Positions 12,115-23,203 of a DNA stretch of 64,000 nucleotides are shown here, piece by piece. The stretch spans positions 868,001 to 932,000 of the forward strand of contig FUHL01000001.1 in NCBI GenBank assembly GCA_900155695.1, written 5' to 3'. The notes under the pieces were generated by a model, which was not told the DNA's origin, searched no databases, and was given only the letters and a program-made list of their open reading frames with translations. Source of the stretch: Serratia symbiotica. GTDB lineage: Bacteria; Pseudomonadota; Gammaproteobacteria; Enterobacterales; Enterobacteriaceae. The position numbers and the translations under genes were made by a program. Positions within the stretch are counted from its first letter, which is position 1; every line of letters starts with the position of its first letter.

Positions 12115-13473
12115 ATGTTGTCAAAATTAAAAAGTAGCATACACCAAGAATACCTTGATCAGTTGCCGAAGCTCCCACAAACTATAGATGATATTCGAAC
12201 TTTATATGCTCCATCAGATTTTCGTGCAGCACTGTTTAAATCTATTGCTAGCGCTACGAGTAGGATCTATATAGTATCTTTGTATTTAGATCATGATGAT
12301 GCTGGGCACCAGATCTTAAAAGCGCTTTATCACGCGAAAAAGCTTCGCCCTAAATTAGATATTTGCATTCTAGTAGATTGGCACAGAGCTCAACGCGGAC
12401 GTATTGGGGATACTGTAACTAACACTAATGCTGATTGGTATCATTCAATGTCAAATCAGTGCGCTCAGCATGTATTAGTGCCAGTATATGGCGTCCCAGT
12501 TAATACTCGCGAAGCACTTGGCGTGTTTCACCTAAAAGGATTTATTATTGATGATACAGTAATTTATAGTGGTGCTAGCATTAATAATACCTACTTGCAT
12601 CAGTATAAAAAATACCGTTATGACCGATACCAGTTAATCATCAACCCTATCCTTGCTGAAACAATGATTAGTTATATTAAGAATCATTTACTAACTGCTG
12701 GTGCTGTCCAACGTTTGGATTGTAAGAATGGCCTGAAAAATCCAAAGATAAAAAATAAAACTCGCCATTTTCGCTTGAGCCTTCGACGTGCTAGTTATCA
12801 ACTGCATGATAGAGCAAGTAATAATGAATTAACAGTTACTCCCCTAGTGGGGCTAGGCAAACACAGCGTATTGAATGCCACTATTCATCATCTGATGTCC
12901 TGTACTGACTATAAACTGATATTATCGACACCGTATTTTAACCTAGCAACAAGATTAATGCATAATATAATCCATTTACTAGGTCAAGGCAAAAAAGTTG
13001 AGATCATTGTTGGTGATAAAACAGCTAATGATTTTTTTATCCCAGAAGACCAACCATTTAAATTTATTGGCGCCATTCCTTATTTATATGAAATTAATCT
13101 ACGTCTTTTTCTTATTCGCTTACAGCGCTATATCGATTTAGGTCAGTTAATTGTTCGTCTATGGAAAGACAGAGAAAACAGTTATCATCTAAAAGGCATG
13201 TGGATAGATGATAAATGGCAATTAATCACGGGTAATAATTTTAATCCACGTGCCTGGAGACTGGATTTAGAAAATGCCATTCTAATACACGATCCTAAAC
13301 AAGAAATGCGCGAACAACGTAATAAAGAATTAGAGTGCATCTTCACTCATACTACTGTAATAAATAATTATTTAGAACTACAAAGTATCCAACACTATCC
13401 AAGTAAGATACGTAAATTAATTAAACATTTGCAATACATCCGTATTGATAAGTTAATTAGCCAAATACTATAA
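12115..13473 (+). CDS. pssA: Phosphatidylserine synthase
   Basis: Condenses CDP-diacylglycerol with L-serine to phosphatidylserine, the precursor of phosphatidylethanolamine; peripheral membrane enzyme of the phospholipase D superfamily. The 452 residues match E. coli PssA in length (451). Both HKD catalytic motifs are visible: HLKGFIIDD from residue 139 and HLKGMWIDD from residue 358. The highly conserved stretch VLVDWHRAQRGRIG is present. The ATG at 12115 begins MLSKLKS, matching the family N-terminus. It stands alone with deserts on both sides. Its presence means the symbiont can still make PE from CDP-DAG. Confidence 0.96.
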   Translation: MLSKLKSSIHQEYLDQLPKLPQTIDDIRTLYAPSDFRAALFKSIASATSRIYIVSLYLDHDDAGHQILKALYHAKKLRPKLDICILVDWHRAQRGRIGDTVTNTNADWYHSMSNQCAQHVLVPVYGVPVNTREALGVFHLKGFIIDDTVIYSGASINNTYLHQYKKYRYDRYQLIINPILAETMISYIKNHLLTAGAVQRLDCKNGLKNPKIKNKTRHFRLSLRRASYQLHDRASNNELTVTPLVGLGKHSVLNATIHHLMSCTDYKLILSTPYFNLATRLMHNIIHLLGQGKKVEIIVGDKTANDFFIPEDQPFKFIGAIPYLYEINLRLFLIRLQRYIDLGQLIVRLWKDRENSYHLKGMWIDDKWQLITGNNFNPRAWRLDLENAILIHDPKQEMREQRNKELECIFTHTTVINNYLELQSIQHYPSKIRKLIKHLQYIRIDKLISQIL

Positions 13474-13719
13474 AGAAGTGTAATAGTATAAATTCTATTT
13501 GACATATTATTCAGGTCAATTTATATACTACAGTATATGATTTCTATAATATTATACAAGGCTTTCTTAATTTGTCCTCTATACCTATAATACTGATTAT
13601 GACTATTTCTTATAAAAATCGAAATGATATTATCTAATAAATTATTTAAGAATAGTATTCAACATGTAGTACGATATAAATTCAAGGTTTGATATATTAT
13701 CTATATAACTAAAAATCTT

Positions 13720-14595
13720 CTAAACTGCTAGTTTCTTTAATTGTTTAAAACCATATTTCTTTAATATGGGTAAGAGGGCATCAGTATTTTTATCTAGTGT
13801 CATGCAATACGCAAGATTATCTTCTTGAGTCGATAATGATGTTTTCTGTCTTGAAAGAAGCCAAGCTGTGCGACGGGCAATAGCAGATCCAGAATCCACT
13901 AGACAGGTTCCTTCCGGAAGAACACGTGTAAGTTCTTCTGCTAAGAATGGAAAATGAGTACAACCTAAGACTACAGTATCTGGAGGTTCAATCATCTTAA
14001 GCCACGGATCAAGAATCTGTTTTAATGTTATGAGTGGTATGGTTATGCCATGTAATTTAGCTTCTGCTAATTCCACCAATTTCGCAGAACTGAGTAATTC
14101 AATTCTACAGTTAGTAGCAAATCTATCAATCAATTCATGAGTATAACTATGTTTAACAGTTCCTCTCGTAGCTAGGACACCAACAATACCGTTTACAGTA
14201 ATACGAGCAGCAGGTTTGATGGCAGGAACAACACCCACAATTGGGAAGGTCAAGCTTGCTCGCAATACTGATAAAGCAATAGTGCTAGCGGTATTGCAGG
14301 CAATAATTCCCATCACTATAGAATGGGATTGTTGTACTGCACTGGTAATCTTTAGCACACGTTTAATAATAAACTCTTCGGATTTTTCCCCATAAGGAAA
14401 CGCTACGTTATCAAACGTATATATATAGTGGAGATTAGGCAAGAGATTCCGCACTTCTTGATATACCGATAATCCACCAACACTAGAATCAAATATTAGT
14501 ATGGTTGGACGAGAAGTTGCTGTACTGTAAGCAGGTGTATTTCCTAATATATCGGCACCCTTTGCTTGGCATAATATAGGCATGAAGTATCTCAT
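13720..14595 (-). CDS. murI: Glutamate racemase
   Basis: Interconverts L- and D-glutamate, giving the D-Glu of peptidoglycan; cytoplasmic. The 291 residues align with E. coli MurI (285). The two catalytic cysteines are visible: C100 in IIACNTAST and the Cys of VLGCTHFP near residue 212. The first catalytic loop reads FDSSVGG at residues 35-41. The family consensus is DSGVGG, so S38 replaces a normally invariant glycine next to the active-site Asp/Ser. YGEKS and GVVPAIKPAA are intact. Isolated gene, without the btuB or murB neighbours of E. coli. Confidence 0.94.
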   Translation of the reverse strand: MRYFMPILCQAKGADILGNTPAYSTATSRPTILIFDSSVGGLSVYQEVRNLLPNLHYIYTFDNVAFPYGEKSEEFIIKRVLKITSAVQQSHSIVMGIIACNTASTIALSVLRASLTFPIVGVVPAIKPAARITVNGIVGVLATRGTVKHSYTHELIDRFATNCRIELLSSAKLVELAEAKLHGITIPLITLKQILDPWLKMIEPPDTVVLGCTHFPFLAEELTRVLPEGTCLVDSGSAIARRTAWLLSRQKTSLSTQEDNLAYCMTLDKNTDALLPILKKYGFKQLKKLAV

Positions 14596-16501
14596 TATTT
14601 GTATTAAAAAAATATAATTTTGTCACGAACTATGAGTTCATGCATGAACAACTATAACACTACGATATACTATCGGTTAGCTCTTCTCAAAAATGAATTA
14701 TTACAGGTAAAACTAGTAGTCACTTCTCGAACGAAGTATTAATCATATATGTTTAAATCTAAAAATATCAGACATAATACATCCAATAGAAGTCTATGAC
14801 ATTTACAATACTAAAATAAAACGGCGCTGACCACCTGACAAAGCTGACTGTATTTATACAGAATCCTACATACGATAGAATTGACAGAATATAAATCATA
14901 TACATATTTAATTTTTAAAATAAATGCCAATACATTCTAGCATTACACTACTAGTTATATAAAATAGATACTTTATTGATAAAAAAATCAAATTATTGCT
15001 TTTGTTTTTATATCATAAAGACAGTTTAATAACATTAAGCATACAATACTTAAATACTGTACAATAAGATATATGATTAAAATATTTACATATAATAAAT
15101 AAAACACACATAAAGAATAAAATCGTATGCAAAGAATAGATGATTAATGTAATTTACAACTCACGTTCCAGGATGGAACAATCTTATTTTTAATCAAAAC
15201 ATCAATGCTATTATGTGTAATGCGTTACATGATCCAATAGGAAAGTTTTAGATAAATACACTCAACACTAATAGTCATTTCTAATGATTTTGTGATAGTG
15301 TTTTATGGTTTATAATATAATCAACTAAAATGCCTTGCTGCATTATATATGTGCCTATCATTTAGCAGATTAATGTCTTGTACATCTAAATATAACACAT
15401 CTAAATATAACAAAAAATATGTACAGTCTCAAATCAACATTGAAATAAATATCACTACCGATGCACAATCTTATCGATTTGATAACATAATGCAATAATA
15501 TTACTTTCTCATTCTAATGATCGGAAATGACTGATATAAACAGTGAAAAGTTAATATTATGCATTAGGTTAATACCTTTAACGCTATATACGCACTTATA
15601 GTAAAGTTACTGACGCAACATGGCATTGATTTTTATCAATGATGATTTATCTTTGCTTATCTAAATAATCCCAATGTCAATCGTAAGTTAAATGTAATAA
15701 ATGTATATTTAGAATACAGCTCATTAAAAATTGCGTTTATAAAATCGACATATCCATTCTTTTAATTGTGTTATTATGATTGACGTCATTATCTATATAT
15801 ACATAAAAAGCATATATACATAAAATTATATATAATAATCTTAATGCTAAAAACATTTTAAATATAGCGCATTAATTACTCAAGTTTTATAATTATAAAC
15901 GCAACTATACTACCCATTTCATATAATTATTACCTCTTTAAACCCTAATAATACATTCATATAAATCTATAATGCTAAACTAACATTGATTATTGAAGCT
16001 GAATAAGTCATTATAGATGTATTGACAGTATAGATTTTACCTGCAATATAACGTGTCCTCATATAACCTCTATTCTTATTCTAGTTATTTTTAGTCTTAA
16101 CTCAAGCACAAACAACCAAACTTGCCATCTTTATAAAAGTTGTCTTTTAATACTTAATGTTAGATCGTAAGCATAAAATAAATAGTATAATCACCAAAAC
16201 TGAAAGATAATATATACTACAAGGGATTAAATATATAAGATGATCTTTCATGGAGCTAAAATATATGGCAATTTGTCTTGATTATATTTAGTAAAGTCAT
16301 GTCTTGGTTATTATAAATAGAATATATAGTATATGGCATCTTTAAAAGATAAACCTACTTAGCAAGATAACTTATATGTATTTAATATTTTAAGAAAGAC
16401 AATCATTAATATGAATTACCATAATTTACAGCAAGATGATTAAATTAAGATTGTTAATTATCAATAATCGAATGATTAAAATTATTAAAAGAGCAACTTA
16501 C
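14596..16501. other. Gene desert upstream of hemC
   Basis: No gene seen. In E. coli cyaA lies here, divergent from hemC; I searched the minus strand near hemC and recognised no CyaA N-terminus. A perfect 15-bp tandem duplication is at 15382-15411 and a tatatacataaaa repeat at about 15796-15828. Confidence 0.55.
15382..15411. repeat. Perfect 15-bp tandem duplication
   Basis: The unit acatctaaatataac occurs twice, adjacent and identical, in noncoding DNA. Confidence 0.85.
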
Positions 16502-17425
16502 ATGTTGGACACCATTATTCGTATTGCTACTCGGAAGAGTCCCTTGGCGCTCTGGCAAGCACATTATGTTCAGCAACGTTTAATAGCCACTCATCCTGGT
16601 TTGCAGGTTGCACTAGTGCCAATGATAACGTATGGTGATTTAATGCTAGAGAGACCCTTAAGACACATAGGTGGAAAAAGGCTATTTATTAACGAACTAG
16701 AACTGGCACTACTAGAAGATCGTGCAGACATAGCTGTACATTCTATGAAAGATGTACCAGTAAGCTTTCCATGTGGCTTAGGGATAAGTAATGTTTGCGA
16801 GAGAGATGACCCACGCGATGCATTAGTTTCTCATCGCTTTTCTTCAATAAATCAATTACCAAAAGGTAGTGTAATTGGCACTTCTAGCTTACGTCGTCAA
16901 TGCCAGATATGGGAGCGTCGACCGGACTTAATAGTCCGTAATATACGAGGGAATGTGGGAACTCGATTAGCAAAGTTGGATAACGGCGATTACGATGCTG
17001 TCATACTAGCAGTAGCTGGTCTTAAGCGATTAGGCTTGGAACAACATATCTGTTGCTTACTAAGCACAGAAGAATTTTTGCCAGCAGTTGGACAAGGTGT
17101 CATAGGCATTGAATGCCGTCTCGACGATGAAACGACACTTACACTGCTTAGACCGTTAAACCATGCTGAGACTGCAACTCGCGTAAGAGCTGAACGAGCA
17201 GTTAATACACATCTAGAAGGTAGCTGTCAAGTCCCAATTGGTAGCTATGCTGAAATCAACAAAGATAGCTTATGGTTGCGTGCACTTGTGGGTTCACCAG
17301 ATGGTAGGCAAATAATACGTGGAGAATGCCGTGGCCCGTCTACTAGCGCAGAACAAATGGGCATGGAATTAGCAGAAGAGCTACTAGCTCGCGGTGCACG
17401 TAAAATATTGCAGGGTATTTATTAG
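16502..17425 (+). CDS. hemC: Hydroxymethylbilane synthase (porphobilinogen deaminase)
   Basis: Polymerises four porphobilinogens into hydroxymethylbilane in haem synthesis. I choose the ATG at 16502 because it begins [19 protein letters not shown], matching the E. coli start; an open frame continues upstream to 16436 but has no family similarity. The product is 307 residues. Seen: AVHSMKDVP with the catalytic-site Asp region, the arginine-rich cofactor loop GTSSLRRQ, and the cofactor-attachment Cys in [11 protein letters not shown] near residue 242. hemD follows 13 bases after the stop, so the two are an operon. hemX and hemY of the E. coli operon are absent. Confidence 0.96.
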   Translation: MLDTIIRIATRKSPLALWQAHYVQQRLIATHPGLQVALVPMITYGDLMLERPLRHIGGKRLFINELELALLEDRADIAVHSMKDVPVSFPCGLGISNVCERDDPRDALVSHRFSSINQLPKGSVIGTSSLRRQCQIWERRPDLIVRNIRGNVGTRLAKLDNGDYDAVILAVAGLKRLGLEQHICCLLSTEEFLPAVGQGVIGIECRLDDETTLTLLRPLNHAETATRVRAERAVNTHLEGSCQVPIGSYAEINKDSLWLRALVGSPDGRQIIRGECRGPSTSAEQMGMELAEELLARGARKILQGIY

Positions 17426-17438
17426 GAATACTGATGGC

Positions 17439-18179
17439 ATGAAAATTCTAGTAATGCGACCATCTCCTGCGGGGGAGTTTTTAGTTAATAAACTACGTGC
17501 AATTGGTCAGATTGCCTATTATATGCCACTCATTCATTTCTCTCCTGGTTGCGATTTGCCGCAACTTCCGCACGCTCTCATGCAACTCAATATCGGCGAT
17601 CTTGTCTTTATTATGTCACAGCATTCTGTGCACTATGCTGATTCAGTCATTGGTAACTCTGGTCTGCAATGGCCGTCTCATTTAGCTTATTATGCAATAG
17701 GTCCGGCCAGCGGATTAGCCTTAAGTCGTATCAGTAGTTTAGCAGTATGCTATCCAAAAAATACGGCAATTAGTGAGACACTACTAATGTTACCATCATT
17801 ACAAAAATTAGATGGCAAACAAGCGTTGATTCTACGTGGAAACAGGGGACGTAAACTACTTGGTAATGAACTGGAAGAAAGAGGTGCTAAAGTAAATTAT
17901 TACGAATGTTATCACCGTATTCCTGTATACTACGATGGTAATAAGAAAAGTACTCAATGGCAGCAAGCTGGTATTGACACACTAATAGTTACTAGTGCTG
18001 AGATGTTAGAACAACTTTATACTCTAGTTCCTCATGAGTATCGATCGTTGTGGTTATTACGTTGCTGCCTAGTCGTAGTTAGTGAACGTTTAGCTATTCT
18101 CGCTCAAAAATTAGGCTGGAGCACTATTCGCCTAGCCGAAAGCGCCGATAATGATGCATTAATCCGTGTATTAAAATAA
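17439..18179 (+). CDS. hemD: Uroporphyrinogen-III synthase
   Basis: Closes and rearranges hydroxymethylbilane to uroporphyrinogen III, the step after HemC. The ATG at 17439 begins MKILVMRPSPAGEFLVNKLR, as in E. coli HemD; an upstream in-frame ATG at 17394 overlaps hemC and lacks similarity. AGGA overlaps the hemC stop at 17424-17427 as a possible ribosome site. The product is 246 residues, the family norm. Conserved blocks seen include ALILRGNRGR and the C-terminal VVSERLAILAQKLGW. This family is poorly conserved in general, but synteny with hemC makes the call firm. Confidence 0.94.
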   Translation: MKILVMRPSPAGEFLVNKLRAIGQIAYYMPLIHFSPGCDLPQLPHALMQLNIGDLVFIMSQHSVHYADSVIGNSGLQWPSHLAYYAIGPASGLALSRISSLAVCYPKNTAISETLLMLPSLQKLDGKQALILRGNRGRKLLGNELEERGAKVNYYECYHRIPVYYDGNKKSTQWQQAGIDTLIVTSAEMLEQLYTLVPHEYRSLWLLRCCLVVVSERLAILAQKLGWSTIRLAESADNDALIRVLK

Positions 18180-19173
18180 AACATGATATTGGATAAAGCA
18201 TTATAAAAAGATATTATTACGATACTTAGCATGATAGCTCTCATGCTGTTTATTGCATGAGATACTAGTGATTATTGTCATATATACTAACAATAGTTCT
18301 ATCTTTGATAGACTCATTAAGTACTCCAGACAATATAACACTGTTCTAGCAGGAACTGTAACACTAAATACATATTGAGAAAGTTTAGTACGTGAATAGC
18401 ATTCTATAATAGATTCTATTTATATGGAACAGGCACATTTATTGCACTGATTCAATAAATTACAGATAAGTATTGCTAAATTTTCTACTAGAAAAATCCT
18501 AAAATATAGTCAATCGCTATTAAGCATGATCACACTCTATATCAGAGTAACTGCCTAAAGAATACAACGCGTTATGCGATACTATTGCATATTATGCATA
18601 GCGGAATATCATTCAATATAAAAGTAAATGACTGATATTTTTATAACATGATACAACATTAATAGAATATATGTTTATATCTAAATTTATATTTTATAGA
18701 CAGAAATTACATTATTTAAATAACGCGTAAAGTCTAAACTTATTTTAATGTTTAATCAAAGAGTAATTAATTTCTACTACGTAATGAAATACAATTCAAT
18801 TTAATAAATATTAAAATTATTTTAATATATTCATATTCTTAATATTAATTACAAAGATAGTTAATACATTTAAGAGCAGATGAGTTTAATAATAGCATGC
18901 AAATTTCATGCTATTAAGTTTTTTCTAGAATATATTTTAATTCTCGAAGATTTAGTTATAGCTAATACATAGGCAGATAATATCTTATAATCGTTATATA
19001 ATAAAAGTCTGAAATTTTTATAATATTTGTTGTAATCTTTTAATGCTTTTCTTGCCTCTACTGAAAATAAAATAAGTGTCTATTATTCCAAATATTAATA
19101 ATAGATGCCTATAAAAATATAGCGCGAGAAGTGATAGTCGAAAAATATTATGTTAAGGAATGATGCAAAATGA
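18180..19173. other. Decayed tail of the hem operon
   Basis: No gene seen where hemX and hemY would lie in E. coli. Two hairpins remain: an 8-bp stem at 18239-18246/18255-18262 just after hemD, and a terminator-like hairpin at 18891-18924. I could not read HemX or HemY peptides. Confidence 0.5.
18891..18924 (+). terminator. Orphan rho-independent-type terminator
   Basis: A 9-bp perfect stem (18891-18899 with 18907-18915), 7-base loop and a T6 run at 18919-18924 on the plus strand. It lies 710 bases beyond hemD with no gene between, so it may be the old end of a longer hem operon. Confidence 0.55.
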
Positions 19174-19199
19174 TAAAACCGGCCACTCACCAGGCCGGA
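19174..19199 (-). terminator. Terminator of the peroxiredoxin gene
   Basis: GC-rich 6-bp stem ccggcc/ggccgg (19179-19184 with 19193-19198), 8-base loop, followed on the minus strand by TTTTA. It lies 25 bases after the stop of the peroxiredoxin gene and stands out in an AT-rich background. Confidence 0.8.
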
Positions 19200-19223
19200 G
19201 CATTTACGTATGGATCAAAGTGC

Positions 19224-19826
19224 TTATAGCTGAGAAGCATTTTCAGATAAATATTTAACGATACCTTCTGGTGAAGCAATCAGACTAGCCTTGCCTTTTT
19301 CCCATTGAGCAGGGCAAACGTCACCGTTTTTTTCATGAAATTGTAGTGCATCGACAATACGCAGAATTTCGTCTATGTTACGGCCAATTGGTAGATCATT
19401 AATAAACTCCGCGCGTACTACACCATCTTTGTCAATAAGGAAGGAAGCGCGAAGTGCTATACCGGCTTCTGGATGTTCGATGCCATATGCTTGCTGAATT
19501 TCACGCTTAATATCAGAAACCATGGCGAATTTTACTTCACCTATACCACCCTTTTCTACCAGAGTTTTACGCCATACATTATGCACATATTCTGAATCTA
19601 ATGAAACACCAATTACTTCAACACCGCGTTGTTGGAATTGTTCATAACGATGATCAAAAGCAATGAGTTCAGAAGGACACACGAAAGTGAAATCCATTGG
19701 CCAAAAGAACAAGACAGCTGGTTTACCATTCAGGTACTTCTTTAAATTGAAGTTTTTAATAATTTCTCCACTACCCAGTACAGCGGCAGCAGTAAAATCA
19801 GGGGCTGGACGAGTTACTAAAACCAT
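19224..19826 (-). CDS. tsaA: Typical 2-Cys peroxiredoxin (AhpC/TSA family)
   Basis: Thiol peroxidase that reduces hydrogen peroxide and organic peroxides. The 200 residues belong to the Prx1/TSA type rather than the shorter E. coli AhpC. The peroxidatic cysteine is C50 in DFTFVCPSE and the resolving cysteine is C171 in GDVCPAQW, so both catalytic residues are kept. The GGIG-type insert near residue 93 and the C-terminal helix are present. The symbol is by analogy with related symbionts; some annotators would call it ahpC or peroxiredoxin C. A strong terminator follows. No ahpF is nearby, so reduction probably relies on thioredoxin. Confidence 0.93.
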   Translation of the reverse strand: MVLVTRPAPDFTAAAVLGSGEIIKNFNLKKYLNGKPAVLFFWPMDFTFVCPSELIAFDHRYEQFQQRGVEVIGVSLDSEYVHNVWRKTLVEKGGIGEVKFAMVSDIKREIQQAYGIEHPEAGIALRASFLIDKDGVVRAEFINDLPIGRNIDEILRIVDALQFHEKNGDVCPAQWEKGKASLIASPEGIVKYLSENASQL

Positions 19827-22723
19827 AATGACTCCTGTAAAAGTTATTAATAAATGACAATAAAAGCAATATACTCTCTATGAGAGATAAAAGAGGATTA
19901 TGCTAAAATAGCAAATAAACTGTATCAGTAGAGCTCTTTATACTTATTAAATACATATAGCAAATTATAACAATGTCTTAATTAGAATTACCATTTTAAA
20001 TACTATATTTATAGTATATATGGATCTTATGTTTTTCTATTTATTTACAATTAACTTAACAGATTTTCTTTTCCTCCTTCAATATTAGTTGATGCTATCA
20101 AGACCATAAGGATATTTTAAGTGTAAGCTATGCGTTCAATATTAGTGTTGGATTCAACTTTGCAGTCAACTTTTAATGGTAATGTGCTATAATTATTCTA
20201 AACAATCATCATTTGTTAAAGCAATGCCAACCCCATATGAACGCATAATAAGTACGACTTAATTTTTAGCTACGCATCAACCATTGCAACTATGTAATAT
20301 CTTAAAGCTTGTAATAACTATTGATAGTAATAAGTGCGAAAGTAATTATCAATAGGAAAGGGAGCATCACTTGACTATCCAGTAATACTGTTAGTTAATG
20401 ACATGGTTCTGGATGTTATTTGATTCAGTTATAAGTGTAGTATATTAATAGGATTGCCTAATAATCCTCTCTTTATCTGACGTAGGATCTTCACTAGCTT
20501 AATAAATCATTTTAATATATATTTTATTCACTGTGCGCTTAATATGTCTATAAGTAGATATATACAAAAACTTATAAAAAAATTATACTACAAATAATTA
20601 ATATATCCTCAAGTTATCAATACCCACTGTTGGGGGTATTGGAGCGGCTATTACTCAAAGGTACCTTGCACATATAAATGTTCATCCAATATCAAGTTTA
20701 TGTTAAATAATTGCAATTATTACATACAGAAAAGGTATATGATATAGAAAATATACTAATATTATTTCTAATAATAGAATTTGTATTAAATAATAGCAAT
20801 AACTTTTATACTATAGGTGGAATTAGCTAATCTAATTAGTAGTAAATTACTATTACTAGTGCTAGTAATAAATTTCTAAATGTATCATATATATGATCTG
20901 ATCGTTATATACTATGTATTTTAATATCTATTACTTATATTAATAATTAATTCATATATTACCGCATAAAAAACGTTTGAAAAGCACTAAAAGATGCTAA
21001 ACTCAATTAATCTTAATAATTTATGATTAATGGAATTAAGGATGTATCAGAGTAAAAGCTAACATTAAATAGCTTAGTATTTTAAAACTAGAAAAATAAC
21101 ATTCAATATAATAGATGAAAGTTAAATAATCTAATAGCGCTATTTTAAGTTGATAATAACGTATCAATTAACTAAAAAATATATATAGTCAGATACATTT
21201 GCTACATGTTTTAGTACAATCCTTTAGTCATGCAAAATTTCGTGATATATAAAGTTCATAATATCTCATTCCATGGAGATTAAAAGAACAATAAAAGCAT
21301 AGTATAGTCTATATATATTTATTTTTAATATTTGACAAAATAAAATAAAGAGTTCTAATATCTTTAATATATAATCCATTCGACAACCTAATTTATTATT
21401 AATATTCCATCAAATTAATTCCCTCCAATGAAATCAAAATCAGATGGATTGCTTATTATATAAGAGCATTAAAAATTTTTGCTAAAAAATTTTAATGTAA
21501 CTTTGTAATTTAGTATATATTTTCGATATATATTATTTAAAGATTTTCTAATCTTGATTTTAGCAGTAATTTTATTATATTATAAAATAAAATATTATAT
21601 TAAGTAATTTCTTTATTTTAAACAGCATAAAATATAAATATATATGTCCTGATTGATTTGTTTGCATACTAAAATTATTTTAACGATAAAGCTCATCTTT
21701 AAAATTAATTAAATCGAATTTCTTGCAGTAGAAATAAATACATGATATATACTAATAAAAGTAGAATACTTTAAAAATGTCATACTTTACATATAGTAAA
21801 AGGTAATGCAGCAACAGCAATACTTAATACATATGTTAATAGTTAGAATACATAATAATTCTGCATTAAAATCTTACCGGACTCGTTTTTTTGTAATTGA
21901 CTTTGCAATTCATTACGTAAAATTTTGTAATGATAGCAATTAAAGAGAAGTGCAAATATAGCATGATATATTACGGATATCATTTAAGATTTTCAATAAC
22001 TTTTCAGTAGTTTTAAAACCATATAAATATCATATATTTTTATAAAGACATAGAGGTGAGATCTGTTTAATTCATTTTATTATGTTCTTTTTAAAGTGGT
22101 GTTAATGATTCCGCAATAATAAATGTTAACGTAATAATAGTTGAAATCAAAACGCCTTTTAATTAATTTTCTACTGATATAGTGATTGAAGTCCTTATAC
22201 ACTACATATATATACTGATTATTGCATACTCTATGTATTTAAAACTGTATGTATTTTAAATTAGCTATATATAACTACGCTTAGTTAATATTGTTTTTTC
22301 TTTTATATTCAATGATTTATTTAATATTGTAATAAAATTTTTACCACTTAAATTATTCCTAGTTTACGTAGAGTCTGCGTTTGTGGCAGTATATTTATTA
22401 AAACAGTCAAATAAAACATGATCAATTTATCTAAATCTATTGCTCATCAATAATAAGAGCCATAACAAAAATTGTATCATTTTCATCATCATAGCAATGA
22501 TATTAGAAGTAAGACAAATTTTAAACATTCATACATTTTTGACTGTCGCGTCAAGACGGCTGATACTTAACAGATGCTATCGATAAAATGTCAAGATTAA
22601 GATCTTTTTCCTCTTTATGATTATGTTAATGAATAAATTAAGTAATATTGATCATGGCGAATTGGCTGAATATTCCGTAAGCTATGCACCTTTTCATTTT
22701 TTGAATATTGTGAGGCAAGTTTT
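19827..22723. other. 2.9-kb gene desert
   Basis: No gene is supportable on either strand. Visible structures are an 8-bp hairpin with a G-rich loop (20618-20641), a 9-bp stem with 2-base loop (20851-20870) and a 13-bp stem with one mismatch (21468-21496). The 22540-22700 stretch before ybjN has slightly higher GC and presumably holds its promoter. Confidence 0.6.
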
Positions 22724-23203
22724 ATGGATTCACTCATTGTTCCTAATTTAGCGCTTTTACGACGCTGGCTGGATCAATTAGGTATTTCTTTTTTTGAATG
22801 CACTGCCTGTGAAGCATTGCACTTGCCGCATATGCAAAACTTCGATGGTGTATTCGATGCTAAGCTTGATCTAGTGGATAACGTGATTCTTTTATCGGCT
22901 TTAGCCGAAGTCAAGCCGACTACGCTAATACCTCTAGTAGCTGATCTAAGCCTCATTAATGCTAGTTCGTTAACCGTTAAGGCATTTGTCGATATACAGG
23001 ATGATAATCTGCCAAAATTGATTCTTTGTCAGTCATTAAGTATTGCTATAGGAGTGACATTAGAACAGTTTATGCATTTTATGCAACAGGGTGAAGAACA
23101 GATTTCAATGGTAATACTAGAAGCGCAGGCTAACGATCTATTATTTATTAGCGAGGAAGAAGAAAATTTCTCTGGTGTTGAATGTCAGCCAGTACTACAT
23201 TAA
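22724..23203 (+). CDS. ybjN: YbjN family protein
   Basis: Homolog of E. coli YbjN (158 residues; here 159), a cytoplasmic protein with a type III-secretion-chaperone-like fold. Its overexpression in E. coli perturbs motility, metabolism and stress responses; the molecular role is unknown. The conserved core is clear: RRWLDQLGISFFECTACEAL near residues 13-32, HLPHMQNFDGVFDAKLDL, and SSLTVKAFVDIQDDNLPK. No signal peptide or membrane segment. It stands alone amid long deserts, so its retention probably reflects selection on the protein itself. Confidence 0.92.
   Translation: MDSLIVPNLALLRRWLDQLGISFFECTACEALHLPHMQNFDGVFDAKLDLVDNVILLSALAEVKPTTLIPLVADLSLINASSLTVKAFVDIQDDNLPKLILCQSLSIAIGVTLEQFMHFMQQGEEQISMVILEAQANDLLFISEEEENFSGVECQPVLH

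Noticed and set aside
16436-16501. N-terminal extension of HemC from the upstream ATG
   Set aside because: The extra 22 residues have no similarity to the family and the ATG at 16502 matches the conserved start.
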